A DNA stretch of 64,000 bases from Stenopsyche tienmushanensis (GCA_008973525.1 WACJ01000412.1:124001-188000), one strand, 5' to 3'. Positions 47,773 to 60,814 are shown, counted from the first letter of the stretch. Numbers and translations are program-made. Notes: generated from the sequence alone by a model not told the origin.

Positions 47773-49509
47773 TTACTTTATGGCGAGTATATGCTCGGTT
47801 ATGAATGTGTACATGCCATCGTGTGTTGCGATCTTACACCAGTGGACGTTGAATGATGCCGCCGGTAGACGAACGATCGATAATCTGCATAAATAATGAG
47901 CATTCGATTCAATTCCAATTTAACATGCACACCCAATCAAATGATTAAAGCACAATAATATTCTTAAAAAATATATATTGTGATATATTTTACATACAAG
48001 TATTATCGTCAGATCACTTTCCACATTTCCCAAGCGTATCGTTTGTATCATATAAATTATCGGGCAGGAAAAATTTGCATGCCGATAGACAGATGCATCG
48101 TATTTATTGGTCTCAATTGTGTATTATGAAAGTGATTAAATACACTAGAATTAGTCAAAATTATTTTAATAGTGATTGAAATTTGCGCGCGCATATAAAC
48201 GTGCTTGAAAATTGACAATTACGCGTCTGCTTCGCGGTCATTTAATAGCAATAAAAAATCGATAAAACCTCAGCAATTCCGTATGAATCATTTTGTATTT
48301 TAACCGCCGACTGATTGGAGGCTAATTGCGAAATCTGGATAGCGCAAAATTAAAAATACTGAGCAATAATAAGCACTATCAGCCATTATCGGGCTTATCT
48401 AAAAATTTCTTGGGGTCGATAAAGTTCGACGATAATACATTTTTTCCGCGAGAATTCTATTTTACAGTTCGATAAATTTTAACGGCGTTTCCGTCGACAA
48501 ATTCGCCCGCTCGGCCATCAGGTCGGTCCAAATCTTGCGAAATGCGGTAATATAAATATTATGTTCATTATCCTATGAATAGCGGAGTCGAAGGCGACTA
48601 TGAACCGGAGATACGTCTCGTGTCTTATCTCCGCGGAAAGCCACGCTCCAAGTACTACAACCGTAAGGATACCGCACAAGTCAAATAATATCAAGGATGT
48701 CGCGATAAGTGCTCCTTCTGTCAATTAAGTCACGGCGGTCATCGCGGGTCAGATGAAACGAGAAGATGATCATTCACAATAAGTCAAATTTAAGAATGAC
48801 TAACTCGATGGAAGGCCATGACACAATTCGGGATCACCGGTTGGAAAATTGAAAAAAAAAATCAAGTTCAAGCCAATAATTGATTTGATAATGAATTGTG
48901 TACGCAACAAGAATAGCGTGCGACGCCAAATTCATGTGCGATGCGAGCATATGCATGGTTGTGTGGATGTACAAGCCAACGTGGTGTTGTGCGCGGGAGA
49001 GAGTGCAGTAATTTCATGTATTATTTAATATAGATTCTCCCGCCAATAAATATTTTGGTCCAAATCAAAGCAAATTAAAACTACGCGAAAATAAATTATG
49101 GTATAAAAATGGTCTTGAAATTAATTGTTGGGGATGCCTCGCATCCACAGCATCCATGGACCGCATGCCGCTGATAAATATGTATTAGAAAATGTGTCTG
49201 TTCCATAAGCATTTTTACGCTATTTGTTCAATTGAATTGCAAAAATGTTTTTGTACGAATATTCCAGATAATTTTCAGATCGTCATAATTTTTCACGGTA
49301 TCGTATAATCTATATCTAGAATATCATAGAAACAAAATTAGGCTCTCTGGAAAAATATGCATAGATTTTCAGAAATAATTCACGATAAGATAAATTCAAA
49401 GCCAAAATACCGTTTTTGATAACACACTTGATGAAAAATTAGCTCATATGTTTCCCACAAACGAAACAAACACGAGTTAAAATGCTGATTTCTGTTATTA
49501 CGAGGAATG
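47773..49509. other. Non-coding stretch, no gene recognised
   Basis: AT-rich, short open frames only, no bounded repeat recognised. Confidence 0.35.
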
Positions 49510-49979
49510 TTCAGAAAGTAAGTGTACTGTGATTATAAAAGGGCTGTTTTTTATAAGTTGGCAACACTGACTTGTAAAGGGGATCTAACAATCGGCAACT
49601 TAGTGTCCAATTGCGTGAAAGATTTTAATAAGAAATCCCGCCAAATGTGAGCCACGTGCTGTGATCCGCTTGACATGAATTGGAAGATGAGGATTTTCAG
49701 TCAAAAAGACAGTCGTCAATTTCGACCAAAAACTCATGGTCTCAGCGTTTTGGAATCGAAAAGGCATCATTTTGGTCGAATTTCTGCCTCGAATGTCGAC
49801 GAGAGGAGTGTGCTTGTTGCACGACAACGCCCATCAAGATGCTCATCTTTTCACCTCTCTGCGGATAGCATTTATGTGGTAAAATAGTCAATAAATGTAT
49901 TAATAATATCCTGTGATATTTTTTCAAATACACCTTTTCTAAAAAGAAATATAAACATCTAATACACTTACTTTCTGAA
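49510..49979 (+). mobile_element. Internally deleted mariner with perfect 17-bp terminal repeats
   Basis: Both ends carry TTCAGAAAGTAAGTGTA (49510-49526; inverted at 49963-49979), identical over 17 nt. Inside, one plus-strand frame reads NFDQKLMVSAFWNRKGIILV then EFLPRM and, after a deletion, VCLLHDNAHQDAHL. This is the mariner core from W-x-x-K-G-x-L-L-V-E-F-L-P to L-L-H-D-N-A-R-x-H, missing the roughly 25-30 residues between. The rest of the transposase is also missing. At 470 bp it is about a third of a normal mariner. Non-autonomous. I see no TA duplication directly next to the ends. Confidence 0.85.
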
Positions 49980-51630
49980 TATGTCTCGTATAAATCTCCA
50001 TGGTCCATGACCGTCATGGATGATTAAAAATGACTTTCTGAAGAACTATTATAGGATTATATTGGTTTTGGTGTCGATTTTTAATGTTAATGAAATCACG
50101 AGTCCAAGGAAAATTCTTGGTGGTCAGATGCTAAATCCCGGAATTCTAATAACGTGAAGCAAATAACTATATTGAAGGCCATAAGTAGTATACAAGACAA
50201 GGCTTTCAGTTTGACAAAACAAGTTATTCAATAGAGAATGTTTAGCTATGGCTAAGCCCACAAACATAAAGGAGAATGTGTTTGATAATATTACAATTTC
50301 TTTAGCTTAAAAAAATGTTACTCAATCAGAAATCTGTTTGGAATCCCTTCTGTTCTTTTTTTGGCCAGGTATTCAATTATCTCCCAGCTGTTATTCTGAA
50401 TCCGGACATGTGCAAAACGCAAGTATCAAAACAACACACGCCCGTCTGCAAAACAGACATAAACACACTGAGTCGACAATTAAGCGGAAAAACATCCGTA
50501 TAATGTCCGTATGACACCCAATGCCGACAAATTTGGACGTTTTTCCATACGGAGTCACGTTCGATGGCCATGATCTTCCTAGCAGGAAGGTCGATTCGAA
50601 TCATAGTAGTAAACACATGTCGATGAATACGCACATAGAGACGAGATATGACGACGGAGAGAGAAAAAAACCGATTAAAAAACCTATCAGCTAAATGTCG
50701 ATGAACCGTAATTGTTTTCTTTTTAATTCACCAAACACGGAAGCGCTTATCGCATATTTGACACTTGGCTTCGCGGAATTCTCGCGTGCCTCGGACAGAA
50801 GGATACCACCCCATTTGCTGGCACGATAAGACTTTCGACGTTGAAACAAACTCGCCGAGCAAACACTTAAAACGAAAAGTACACAGAGAAGGAGCGACTC
50901 CCACGTGTGCTTCGCGAAAGCCAATATCGACCCAAAAATTCTGATTGTCAGATGTGACAGCGAAAACGAATTTGCTGCCAAAAAACAGGGTTAAAACCCC
51001 CCGGAGCTGATATGATGGAAATTGAAAAAGGCGTATAACAACAGGTGATGGGTGGTTTACATACTTATTCGAGCAAACTCGATCGATTTGCCACCATTCT
51101 GAAAAGTAGTAACGGTTTTAAGCAAGAAAATAATATAGAAGTCAAGCTATTCTGCATAATTTTGCATGAATTAATACTAAGCATACTCGGTACAAAGAAA
51201 TGTACAACCTTATAAATTCATATTTTACAACACACATTCAAGGTTTCAGAAAATTACTGTCAGTACTATTAGAGACGTTTAAAATGCTTAAAGCCCCATA
51301 AACTAAGAAGGTTTAAAATAAGTCGAAAGCTGTAATCATTCTGACATTCGATCCAACGATCGAAAATCAATCTACTTTGTACAATTATGATGCGGAAAAT
51401 TGAAGAAATACGATATCATTTCATCGCTGCAGACATCATTTACTTCATCTAATCAGATCAAGATTAGATGAAGAAAAAGCATGAAAAGAAAAAGCTTTTG
51501 CTATGCACAGAATAAACATTAAAAAAGTGTTTGAACAAGCAATATATTTATTCCTTAATTGATAAAATATTTTTAACTGTATAAATCGCTATAACTTTCA
51601 ATATAATGCACATTACCACCAACATAAGTT
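49980..51630. other. Non-coding stretch, no gene recognised
   Basis: Short open frames on both strands, no domain or clear repeat boundary. Confidence 0.35.
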
Positions 51631-51639
51631 GTACGGTGA

Positions 51640-52092
51640 CGGGGAGACACCCTCGGTTGGTGTAGGAGCGAATCCGAGATGCACTTAAGCGTCACGTATG
51701 TCTTCACCCTACCCCGGCAACGCCCTAGCGAGGAAAGGGGGGACTGGACTCCTTGTACTCCAGAAAGCCCTTTCCAGTAGAGTCAAAAAGGTCGTCTAGA
51801 GTAGTTTTCCACCATCTCCCTATGAAAACTACTCAGTCTTTACAAACACCCCAAACTCCTTATCGAGACGTTCGCGAAAGTGTCCGTCAATACGTTCACT
51901 CAGGATACCCGTTGGGTAAGCGTTCAAAATAAAACTCGGTGGTAATGCTACCTTCAATATCGAGCGAATGAGGAGGTGAATGTATGACACAGACGAAATG
52001 GATGTAACCCCTTCCTGTGAATGGATATTGAAGAGGCCCATAGTTCTGTAGTGGACTGTCAGTGGCTGCACTATGATGATGATGATGATGAC
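51640..52092 (+). mobile_element. RTE-tailed short repeat, family C copy 2
   Basis: The fullest copy. It starts near TACGGTGACGGGGAGACACC, contains GGTGTAGGAGCGAATCCGAG, which loosely resembles a polymerase III B box, then CACGTATGTCTTCACCCTAC, CGCCCTAGCGAGGAAAGG, and ends TATTGAAGAGGCCCATAGTT, GGACTGTCAGTGGCTGCAC and ATGATGATGATGATGATG. It fits a SINE with an RTE-type tail, but the promoter reading is weak. Confidence 0.6.
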
Positions 52093-52269
52093 CACCAATA
52101 TAGTCGATCAAATATTCATAGAAAGTTGTTATAACAGATTTAAATCGTCAAATTTAATTTGCACATTCAAACAAACACATCAAAGTGATAATAATCTAAA
52201 ACTTCTTTGATGTACGATAGTTTTTAAGTGAAATTAGTATAGGCGTGATAGACCCAAACTTCATTTCAC

Positions 52270-52403
52270 CAGACCAATACTATGCCTATGTTATTCCCGC
52301 AAGTGTAAACAGTAAGTTGACAAAGTTTTATCGCAATCGGATGAACGGTATGGAAGCGCATTAAATACGGACAAACAAACATTATTTTTTTATATATTAG
52401 ATT
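52270..52403 (-). repeat. Helitron-like repeat, family D
   Basis: GACCAATACTATGCCTATGT to ACAAACAAACATT; the most complete reading of the unit end (CTTGCGGGAATAACATAGGC in reverse complement). Confidence 0.55.
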
Positions 52404-53794
52404 ACACAAACATAGCTTCATATTTAAGCTAAAAAAAATCATTAGCAAAAAAAATCATTATATAATTTTGGGCAAATAAGGTTTAAGCTAGTGCAGCGAT
52501 ATATCCAACGGCATACTATCGCAGACTATCACGATCTTCAAACGCGAGACATTTCCAATGCATCACATGCATCTGCAGTTCAGAGATCCAATTATGCAAA
52601 TATATTGCAATCCGTCCGAGATAAATGCGTCATTTGACCTTTATCCGCAGTAGACATCTGCCTGTCAAAGTTGTACAGAACATGAATGAAACCAAAATTG
52701 ATTGACAAACGGCAGACAATGAAGCAATTAAGGCGATTAATGAATGCAATACCCAATCGCTGGCTCAGCTAAGAGTCGATATCATAATTTTTGCTGATGG
52801 GAGCGATTGAACGATCAAGTTCAATGCCTCCAAAACATCAGCAGGTGATTCGCCCGCGGTTTTTTTCTATTGACCTTCTGCCAAATACCCTCGAGCTATC
52901 GTTTTTATTGCCGATAGAGAAAATTCACTTTCTCGTTGGCAAAAATGTACAAACATCAAAGCCCACACTGCTCCCTGGCGAACGGCAGATCTCTAATCAA
53001 ATCAACCAGATTCTCTCAGATCGGCGATCTTCCTGTGGCAATCAGACGCATCTGGCAAAATTAGCTGCATCGCTGCTGCAGCAGCTGCTCTTTGCTTTCT
53101 GAGATAATTTATTGGCCATTGACGCAGACACTTTCTTGGGCGTCAATCACGCAACTTTTTAAACAATGCACGCGTCCTTATGCATACAGGATGAAGTTGT
53201 TGGGGACGAACAAAAATACACAACGGATGATGCGAACGGGGCTTTATCCTCCTCTATAGTAGATAAATAACCAAAAACCTAAATTATCGAATGTTTTTAT
53301 CAACAACATGCTTGAAACATGTATGAATCATCAGCACTTGGTTTTCTTCAGATTCGAAAAAGATAAACGCATTTTCCTTCGTGATTTACGCCATGTAGAT
53401 TTAAAAACATGATAAAAGTGAACTTTACAACGAAAATAAAACCCATTATTTATAACAACATAGATTAGCACAATGTCAATATATATATATCATAAATGTG
53501 AAAGGTTTAGATTAAATTATATATGACTCAAACAGCAAACATTCGAACATTCAAAACAAAAATTGCTACCGCATACTGTTTTCGGCGGATGGCATAATTG
53601 GACGCTATGTTGAGAGCACATTTATTATTTAATCTGATATTGTTTAAAAATTCACACACGAAGGAGAAAATAGTGAAAATTTATATCCAATGAAGATTAT
53701 GCTTATAGATAATTCTCATTTGTTCCTTCCTGTTTTATACTGAGCCCCCATTATCATATAACACCATCAATGTGACTGATCAAATTCCTTTCTA
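52404..53794. other. Non-coding stretch, no gene recognised
   Basis: A 103-codon plus-strand frame (52791-53102) has no recognisable domain. Otherwise only short frames. Confidence 0.3.
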
Positions 53795-54165
53795 CTAAGA
53801 CACGTACTGAAACTTGCAAAATTCCCGATTTCCTGACAAATTATTTATTTCCGTCGTTGTAGATGAATACTACTATACTATAATAATTTGATGTGATTCG
53901 TAAATATATTACGGAGGAATACAAAAATTCTAAGCCCCGTATCTATTATATTTCATATCGATATTCCCATTATTAGAGTCGAGGTGTAGTAAATACATCA
54001 CCGGTAGGGAAAGGTTAATATAACAATTTGGAAAACATATATGTACTGTATATATTGATTAGACAGTTACTGCCCCTAGGCGTCGCCTAAGCTCGCCAAT
54101 TAGTAGTTACGGCACTGTTTCCAAGCGTCCAGATTTCGGCGGGAATGTTTCTATTTATTAGCCTT
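53795..54165 (-). repeat. Family A repeat, long form, copy 2 (inverted)
   Basis: Inverse of 47275-47640, with the same CCTAGGCGTCGCCTAAGCTC and CATCACCGGTAGGGA blocks. The two copies are about 6.5 kb apart in opposite orientation. Confidence 0.65.
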
Positions 54166-55988
54166 CAGCCGTAAAAATAATTCTGATTAACTTGGAAAAA
54201 ATGTTATTATACACAATACCAAGACTAAAACTTAACATTTAACGTGAGGAATAAAGACTACATATGCCACAAATAAGGATTTTCTTTCAGGAATAATTGT
54301 GAATTCTAGGTATTGTTAATCTTCCTAATTGAGAGCCAACAGCTTATATCACTAACTGGAACTAATGCGACGAAACGAGCATAATTAATATGTACAGGAA
54401 TTCAAGGCACAAAAGCGGGGACGTCAGAACAATGGGATATGATATTAATTATTTAATTTTAATTAAATCCGTAAATTTAAGGCTCTGAAGAGTATTATTC
54501 ATGGATTTTTCGTCGCGTATCTTCACATTAAAAATGTATTTTAAAGTGTCTTTTTGTTAATAGATTCTGTTATGGTAGAGAGCATTTCCAGGCGGAGAGA
54601 TTGGTGTTGATTCTGTAAATGAAGTAAGAAGAAATCAAAAGCATGACGATGATTATGAGTTGCCTGTCAAAAGAATAATCGTTTTTGCCGAAATTATTTT
54701 CACTTTGCCGTGATATTTATATTCCGAAATTCCAATGACGGTGAATCAATATTCAGAAATGTGAACCCAGATTCTACGAATTCAAATGCTGAAAGCGCCA
54801 AGGAATCCACATTAGTAAGCAATGAAATATTCGGGCATTCAAATAGGAATATTTCATAATAATTAATTATATTAGCGACTTTGCAATAGTATTATCAAAT
54901 CTGTACGACATCAATCAAATGCCACGAGAAGAATCTGCGGCTAATTTGGATCTCGTCAACCTCAAGTTCCATGAAAAAAAGATTATCCTGTCTTGGGTTG
55001 AGGTACCTTCGTTCACCCTAAGCGGGATGTCCGACCCACATCAATCACTTTAAACTAATATGCAAAATAGGCCTAAATCTTTGAGCACGTCCTACACTTT
55101 TCATTAATAAAAAAGTGGAATCTTTGCAGATTCGTGTTCGCTTGGATACGATCTCCACTCGTGAATATTTCATTTGTGGCAGCAACAAAATGTATTGGGA
55201 CCGAATCGAATGCAGACCAACACGGAAATAGATTGTTAATGACTTCTTGTGGTGGTTTTGCGGCCAAACTTTTCCAGCATCGATGGACATTTTCAAAAAG
55301 ATCCCATTTACAATACAGTATATATTGATCTGCTATAAAATGTTGTGAAAATTTGGAATCTTTATATTCGACGAATTCCCGTTTGGGATTTGTTTCAAAT
55401 GCAACATCCAAAATATTTAGTTAAAACGATCCCCTGTGAATGTATCCGAATAAAATGGAATTTTATTGGTATTGTTTGTGAAGCAATATTCAAACCTATT
55501 TTCTAACAGGATTCTATTAGGTTTGATAAGCAACGAGTAGCTGAAGAAAATTGCTGTAAATTTAAACCAAATTGACAATGTAATACATACATTTGGAAGC
55601 AAACACCAACAAGCACTCGTTTGCTACAAACAAAAAGCAACAACAAATATTTCTTTTCATATTTACAACCATTACGACCCCATCGTAAATCGAAGAGTGG
55701 CGATAGTAACGACAACGTTTTAGAGGTTGAATATCAAATTAAATGCTTCTTATCGTGTTATTATATAATATTATCTGAAACATACATCACTTGACTCGCT
55801 ATTTGTACAATGCACACACAAGCTGCGAAATATTACGAATGTTAAACAGCCTTCGAATACGTATCATTCTATTATATAGGATTTTTTTTTCACACACGAC
55901 ACACAGTCTTTTTCGTTTCAAATTGTGTATTTTGGTGCCTATGGGTATAATCTGCAGATATTGGTGAGTATAAATCAAAAAATATATA
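54166..55988. other. No recognised gene; one 112-codon minus-strand frame
   Basis: The minus-strand frame 55411-55073 (FETNPKREFVEYKDSKF near its start) has a balanced, protein-like composition with many aromatic residues, but I see no domain and no convincing splice sites. The rest is AT-rich non-coding sequence. Confidence 0.3.
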
Positions 55989-56420
55989 TTAACCCTGTCA
56001 AGTGGGCGGGACGTATATATACGTCCAACGTAAACTGCATCGAAATTGGTTAGGACGTATATATACGTCCTCGAAATATATGTTGAGTCCTAAAGCAAGC
56101 GGGACTTTTTTATTTGTTTAACGAATGTGTGAACTGTCGATGCATATTTTGACAATTAATTTTCCGCTCGGTCTCCATTTTCTTTATGTGCTTTTGTTTA
56201 TTGCTTTATATTTGTTAGCTTCTCTACAGTGTTATGTATCTAAATAAATAATAAAATATTTTCATTGATTTTTTTTACAAAATCTAAGCATCGTTGAAAG
56301 AAATTTAATAATATAGAACTCACGCCAGATGGGCGGGACGATATATCGTCCTAACGAAAATGTGCGCGCCCCACTGTATGTTGCGTTATTGAAAAGGAAC
56401 TTCCCCGCATAACAGGTTAA
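55989..56420. mobile_element. TTAA-flanked MITE with internal palindromes
   Basis: Begins TTAACCCTGT and ends ACAGGTTAA (432 bp). Just inside the left end, GGACGTATATATACGTCC is a perfect 18-nt palindrome at 56009-56026, repeated at 56053-56070. GGACGATATATCGTCC, a 16-nt variant, lies at 56336-56351. The word GGGCGGGACG precedes the first and the last palindrome in the same direction. The TTAA ends suggest the piggyBac superfamily. No coding. Confidence 0.6.
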
Positions 56421-57910
56421 GATATGCTTAAAATTTCGAATGTTATTCGTTTATATTTTTTTATCAGACTGTGTCCCATGCACCTAAAAAAGAGATTCGG
56501 CTATAAGAGATGGAAGGCAACACTTCCCAGTTTAATTCCCGTATTTTATCCAGTGTCAATTTTGCTTATGAGGGACGCTGTTTCGCTTTTAATTTTTGAT
56601 GCAAAACTTACTAATTATCGACATTTTAGTGAATATATGAGCACAAAAGGTTCGTTCAGTTCTCAGATTTTAATAACATTTTCTTCGGAATCCGTCTGTG
56701 AATCCATACACCTGATGATTTATGTTTCATTAAATATGTATTTATTAAAATTAGATTCGCCACCGATTGTAGGTTCGCCATATCGCAAATCGATATAGAG
56801 GTGCGGCCCACCATTTGAAGAACGCTGCTTCGGAATACATCGCGATTTGAATACGGCATGCGATGAAATAATTAGCAAATTAATGTATACGAACATGACA
56901 GATTGTTCGATTTGGGAATTAATGGGGGGGATGGGCGATTTTTTCGAAAAACACCCAAACGCCCATCGAAATTGCGAAAGTTTCCGAATCAAATTTCTAC
57001 AGAATAGTTCGCCATAAGAAGCACTCGAGCAAGAACTGTCAGATATTCCGGTCATTGTTCTCTTGGCGGAATGAAAGTGTACATACAATACATACGAATT
57101 ACAGTGAGACAGCAGTACTGCTCGTCGGCTATAGTAAAACTTCAGTCATCTCTTCCCACAAACTTTGACTGCAACTTGAAGTAGAATTTAATGGAAAATC
57201 CAGCAGAAATAACGAGGATTCTGCCATGATAATTTGAAGCGTCATCTCGGACAATTGACGCAAAAAAATAGCATTGTTTAATTGGAGTCGATCATGCAAA
57301 CTTTATCGTGACGCACGTCACCACTACTCATCGTTACGATCTCATTTTTTTTCATAGTGCAAAACAGACGTAAGATATAAACGTGTCCATCTTTTACGAT
57401 TATATGCCAATTTGCATATCGGTCAGGTATGCAAATCATCGTCGTCCACTGGAAGAATATTAAATTTCTAAAAGTTAATTAGGACGATGTTAATAAGTCT
57501 GAGAGACGTGAAAATATTATGAAACGAATGACAAAACTGTTGATACAAAAATCACAAGGTCTTCCACGACAAAAAAGGAACGAGTGCTTGTATATCAATA
57601 CAAATTCAATAGACTGATCAATCAAATTGTATTAAAAACGAATTAATCACATAAAATGCGATCCATTCAACGACTGGTTTTAAGAATGTTGCAACTTGAG
57701 CGTTGAAAGCTCTCCAAGCTGAAGTCCCCTTGGGAAAGGCGAACTTCGTTAGGTATTTCTTTATGAGCTCCTTCAGCATTTTTTCATCTTGCTGAGTACT
57801 GCAAGTTAATTTCAGCAATACCAAGACTCTCAAAATTTTTAATACATTTCATTTATCATTCCAATTAATGTTTTAGATATCCAAAATAAACATTTTTATT
57901 AAAATATATT
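56421..57910. other. Non-coding stretch, no gene recognised
   Basis: Two overlapping frames of about 120 codons on opposite strands (56424-56798 and 57088-56720) have no recognisable domains and are probably chance. Confidence 0.3.
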
Positions 57911-59075
57911 CTCGATTATCCGTGCCTAAAAAATATGCTTTTTTTTCTTCTTCTTATATGATTATGAGACGCAGAAAACAAAACCAACACGATACTAAAA
58001 ATATATGGTGATACACGGATAATAAATTCACGGAGATTTTTGAAGATTGGCTCAAAAATAAATGGATTCCAGAGGTGCAAGAATTTAAAAATAAGAGATT
58101 GCCACAGAAATCAAGTTAATTTGAAAACAAAGGATGGACTTGGATGGATTAAAATGATGGATTGCAAATGCATGAAAACAGATTAATGCATTCTGAAGAA
58201 AATGACGCAGAAGAGAAATCTGTTTAAAAATCTCGAAAACATATAAAAATTACAGATTTTAATAAACACATAAACTTTTTTTTGTGCGGTAGATGCGTTC
58301 CGCGGAAAATCGCAAAAAAAAGATGCGTTCTATGGATTTTAAAAACCGCATAACTTTCAAACAGCCATATAAAAAATATCCAAAATCGCACAAAAAAAGT
58401 TAATAAAAAAAGGAAAAAAATAAGGAGATTGAAAAATAAATTGGTAACATTTAAAGGACGTCTTGCATCATTGGTAAAATTTTAAGGATGTCTGACATCT
58501 GGCATCCCAAATGTCAGACATCCAATAGTAAAATACTAATTATTTTAATTGCAAACTATCATCACTGTATGACAATTTTCATTGCGATTATCGATATGAT
58601 TCAAAATCGCTCTCTTTTTCGAAAGAAATAGTATCCCCAGTGTCAATGTCATTATTGTTCTGTGTAGATTTTCTCTTTCAACGATATAATTCATAATTAA
58701 GAAAAATCCACAAAACATTTACACAGTCCCAAAATAATATTTTTTCCAAATATCAGTAGTGTTGATGATTTATTTCCAAATATCTCGATACGTACTATTA
58801 ATGAAATAAAAAAACTGTTTTAAAAAAACCGCATAACTTCAAAATCGCATAAAACAAAGTCGCACAAAAAGAGCTTTGAGTGTACTCGCATATATTTTTT
58901 TAATATTTTGGTAATGTTTAGAACTAACTACTAACGGCCACTTGTCTGCTTAATTATGAGCATGAAACAAAACAATGTATTGCAAATATTCGAAACCATG
59001 TAAAAATTTATTGGATTGTCCTTGTTTTTCAGTTATCCGTGTCCGTCCTCCCCAGCATTAACCCGGATAATCGAG
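57911..59075 (+). mobile_element. Tigger/jerky-like element remnant with a nested MITE
   Basis: CTCGATTATCCG at 57911-57922 and its exact inverse CGGATAATCGAG at 59064-59075 bound the region. At about 58020-58115 the plus strand reads TEIFEDWLKNKWIPEVQEFK then NKRLPQKS. Tigger/jerky transposases have F-x-x-W-F-x-x-x-F-V-P-E-V-x-x-x-L just before L-L-L-x-D-N-A-P-x-H. The catalytic part is lost. The family M MITE at 58267-58882 interrupts it. Confidence 0.6.
58267..58882. mobile_element. Pogo-like MITE, family M copy 3, nested in the Tigger remnant
   Basis: Starts CACATAAACTTTTTTTTGTG, with GCGGTAGATGCGTTCCG next, and ends GCTTTGAGTG followed by TA. Internal blocks match 6090-6783 (AACCGCATAACTTTCAAACA, GGACGTCTTGCATCATTGGT, GGATGTCTGACATC). 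Confidence 0.65.
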
Positions 59076-60814
59076 TCGCGCCTACGCGCGACTGTCCAAA
59101 AAACTCACCATGCATGGTCAAACCAAATCAACCCCTCGTACAATGTGTTAAGGCGAGCGAAAATAATTTGAACTTGAAAAAACGTCACATGTATTCGCTA
59201 ACTCTTAATTTTATTCAATTGACTGGTGTTAGGTGTGACATCAAGTAAATTTACTGAAAAAACGTGGGATTTTTTGGACAAGTATTCTAAACATTATTGG
59301 GTAGCTCTACATAAAAAAAAAGTTATATGTAATGAATTAGCAACAACTTGTGGATTGTTAAATTGGCACAATCTCAGGAACTGGTCGTGGTTCCATCATG
59401 ACCGTAGACGTTGATCGCTTCGGTGTTAGCATCGATCTTAGTGCAAGTGGATATGGGTCATTGCAATAAAACTTTTTCTATCGATTCCTTCCTCCGACGC
59501 TGCAAAAGCTCTGATATTAAAACGTGTTATTTGCAAATGGAAACCGTAAAAGTCTTGCAGCACGCAAAACATCAACAGAAGTCTAATTGCATTTCCATCA
59601 TTCCACCGCCGAAGAATAACAGATTATTTTTTTTAGGATTAGGAGAGCAAAGCGTGCATTTGGCCACCGGCTAGGAGATCCGTGCCAAAAAAACGTCGAA
59701 AATTCAACCGATTTACTTTCCCACAATTGCGATGCGTCGAAATTCATCAAGTGGCAATAGGCGTCGACAGAAAAAGCACGTGCCCGCCACGACGCTGGCC
59801 ACTGATCACACGATGCCGTACGAACTATAGACCTATTTTTTCGCCATCAGAAACGCCATAACGGCGTCTAGACACCATTAGACTGCATTTTTCACGCGTA
59901 GCTCCTTTGCATTCGCAAACAAAACGACGTGATAAATACTTAAATGGAGTCCATTAGGGTTTCTGCATCGGTACTGCTGCTCAATCCTATACTTAGAGCC
60001 ACTCTCAATAATTAAAGTCCACAAATCGAAGCATGGCAGCGCGGTGTGGCCCAAATTCGTGCCACATAATATCCAATTTTACAAAAACCTTGGAACGAAA
60101 CGAAAGCATACAATTTGCGGTGGCAAATTGCTGTCTTTGAAATATGGATGATTTCTTTTGAGTGTGACATTTGCGATGAATAGCAAATTCATGGTATAAC
60201 TACACTTCAAGGCGGCTGCTCACCAGCGTTGCGATAAACTCGTTCCACTATATTTAAATGTACCAACATAACCGAAGTATGTACAATACAATGGTGACTC
60301 GACTAAAGACTATGATTCTTGAAATACAACAATGCTTCGTTTAACGATAAGGATGCCTTCCTCAAAACCGTTCATTTGAGCAGAGCAACAAAATACAATT
60401 TAAGATAAGACTTATAGTTTTATAAAGTGGTCAGATTTATCAGAATTGGACAATTAAAGCGTTAAAAGCTTAAAACCTCATGGATTTAGAAAGTTTTCAA
60501 CGATGATTGTTATCCATGATTCATGGCGCAGAACTTCTTTCAAACATATGAGATGTAAAACCCAAAATACAATATTTTTGGAATTAAATTTTTATAGATG
60601 CAATAGGACAAATTGGATGGAACATCATGAAAAGTGAAACAAAAATGAAAAAGACGATGTGAGCATGAAACAACCAGTAACGCGCGTATTTTATTATATA
60701 TTACACAAACACAAATTGTTTTAGCTAACAATTTCCGTTTAAAAATGTAAAAAATCAATGCCTAGAATAAAATTTTCCTATGAGCTAATAAGTTTCACTT
60801 TTACTGCCTTAGAG
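59076..60814. other. Non-coding stretch, no gene recognised
   Basis: Short frames only. The part near 59110-59175 resembles 6870-6950 (ATGCATGGT, CCAAATCAACCCC), so a shared flanking unit may exist downstream of two family M copies. Confidence 0.35.

Noticed and set aside
52791..53102. 103-codon plus-strand frame
   Set aside because: No recognisable domain and no splice context; expected by chance in a window this size.
56424..57088. Two frames of about 120 codons on opposite strands
   Set aside because: They partly overlap antisense, have no domains, and sit between transposable elements.
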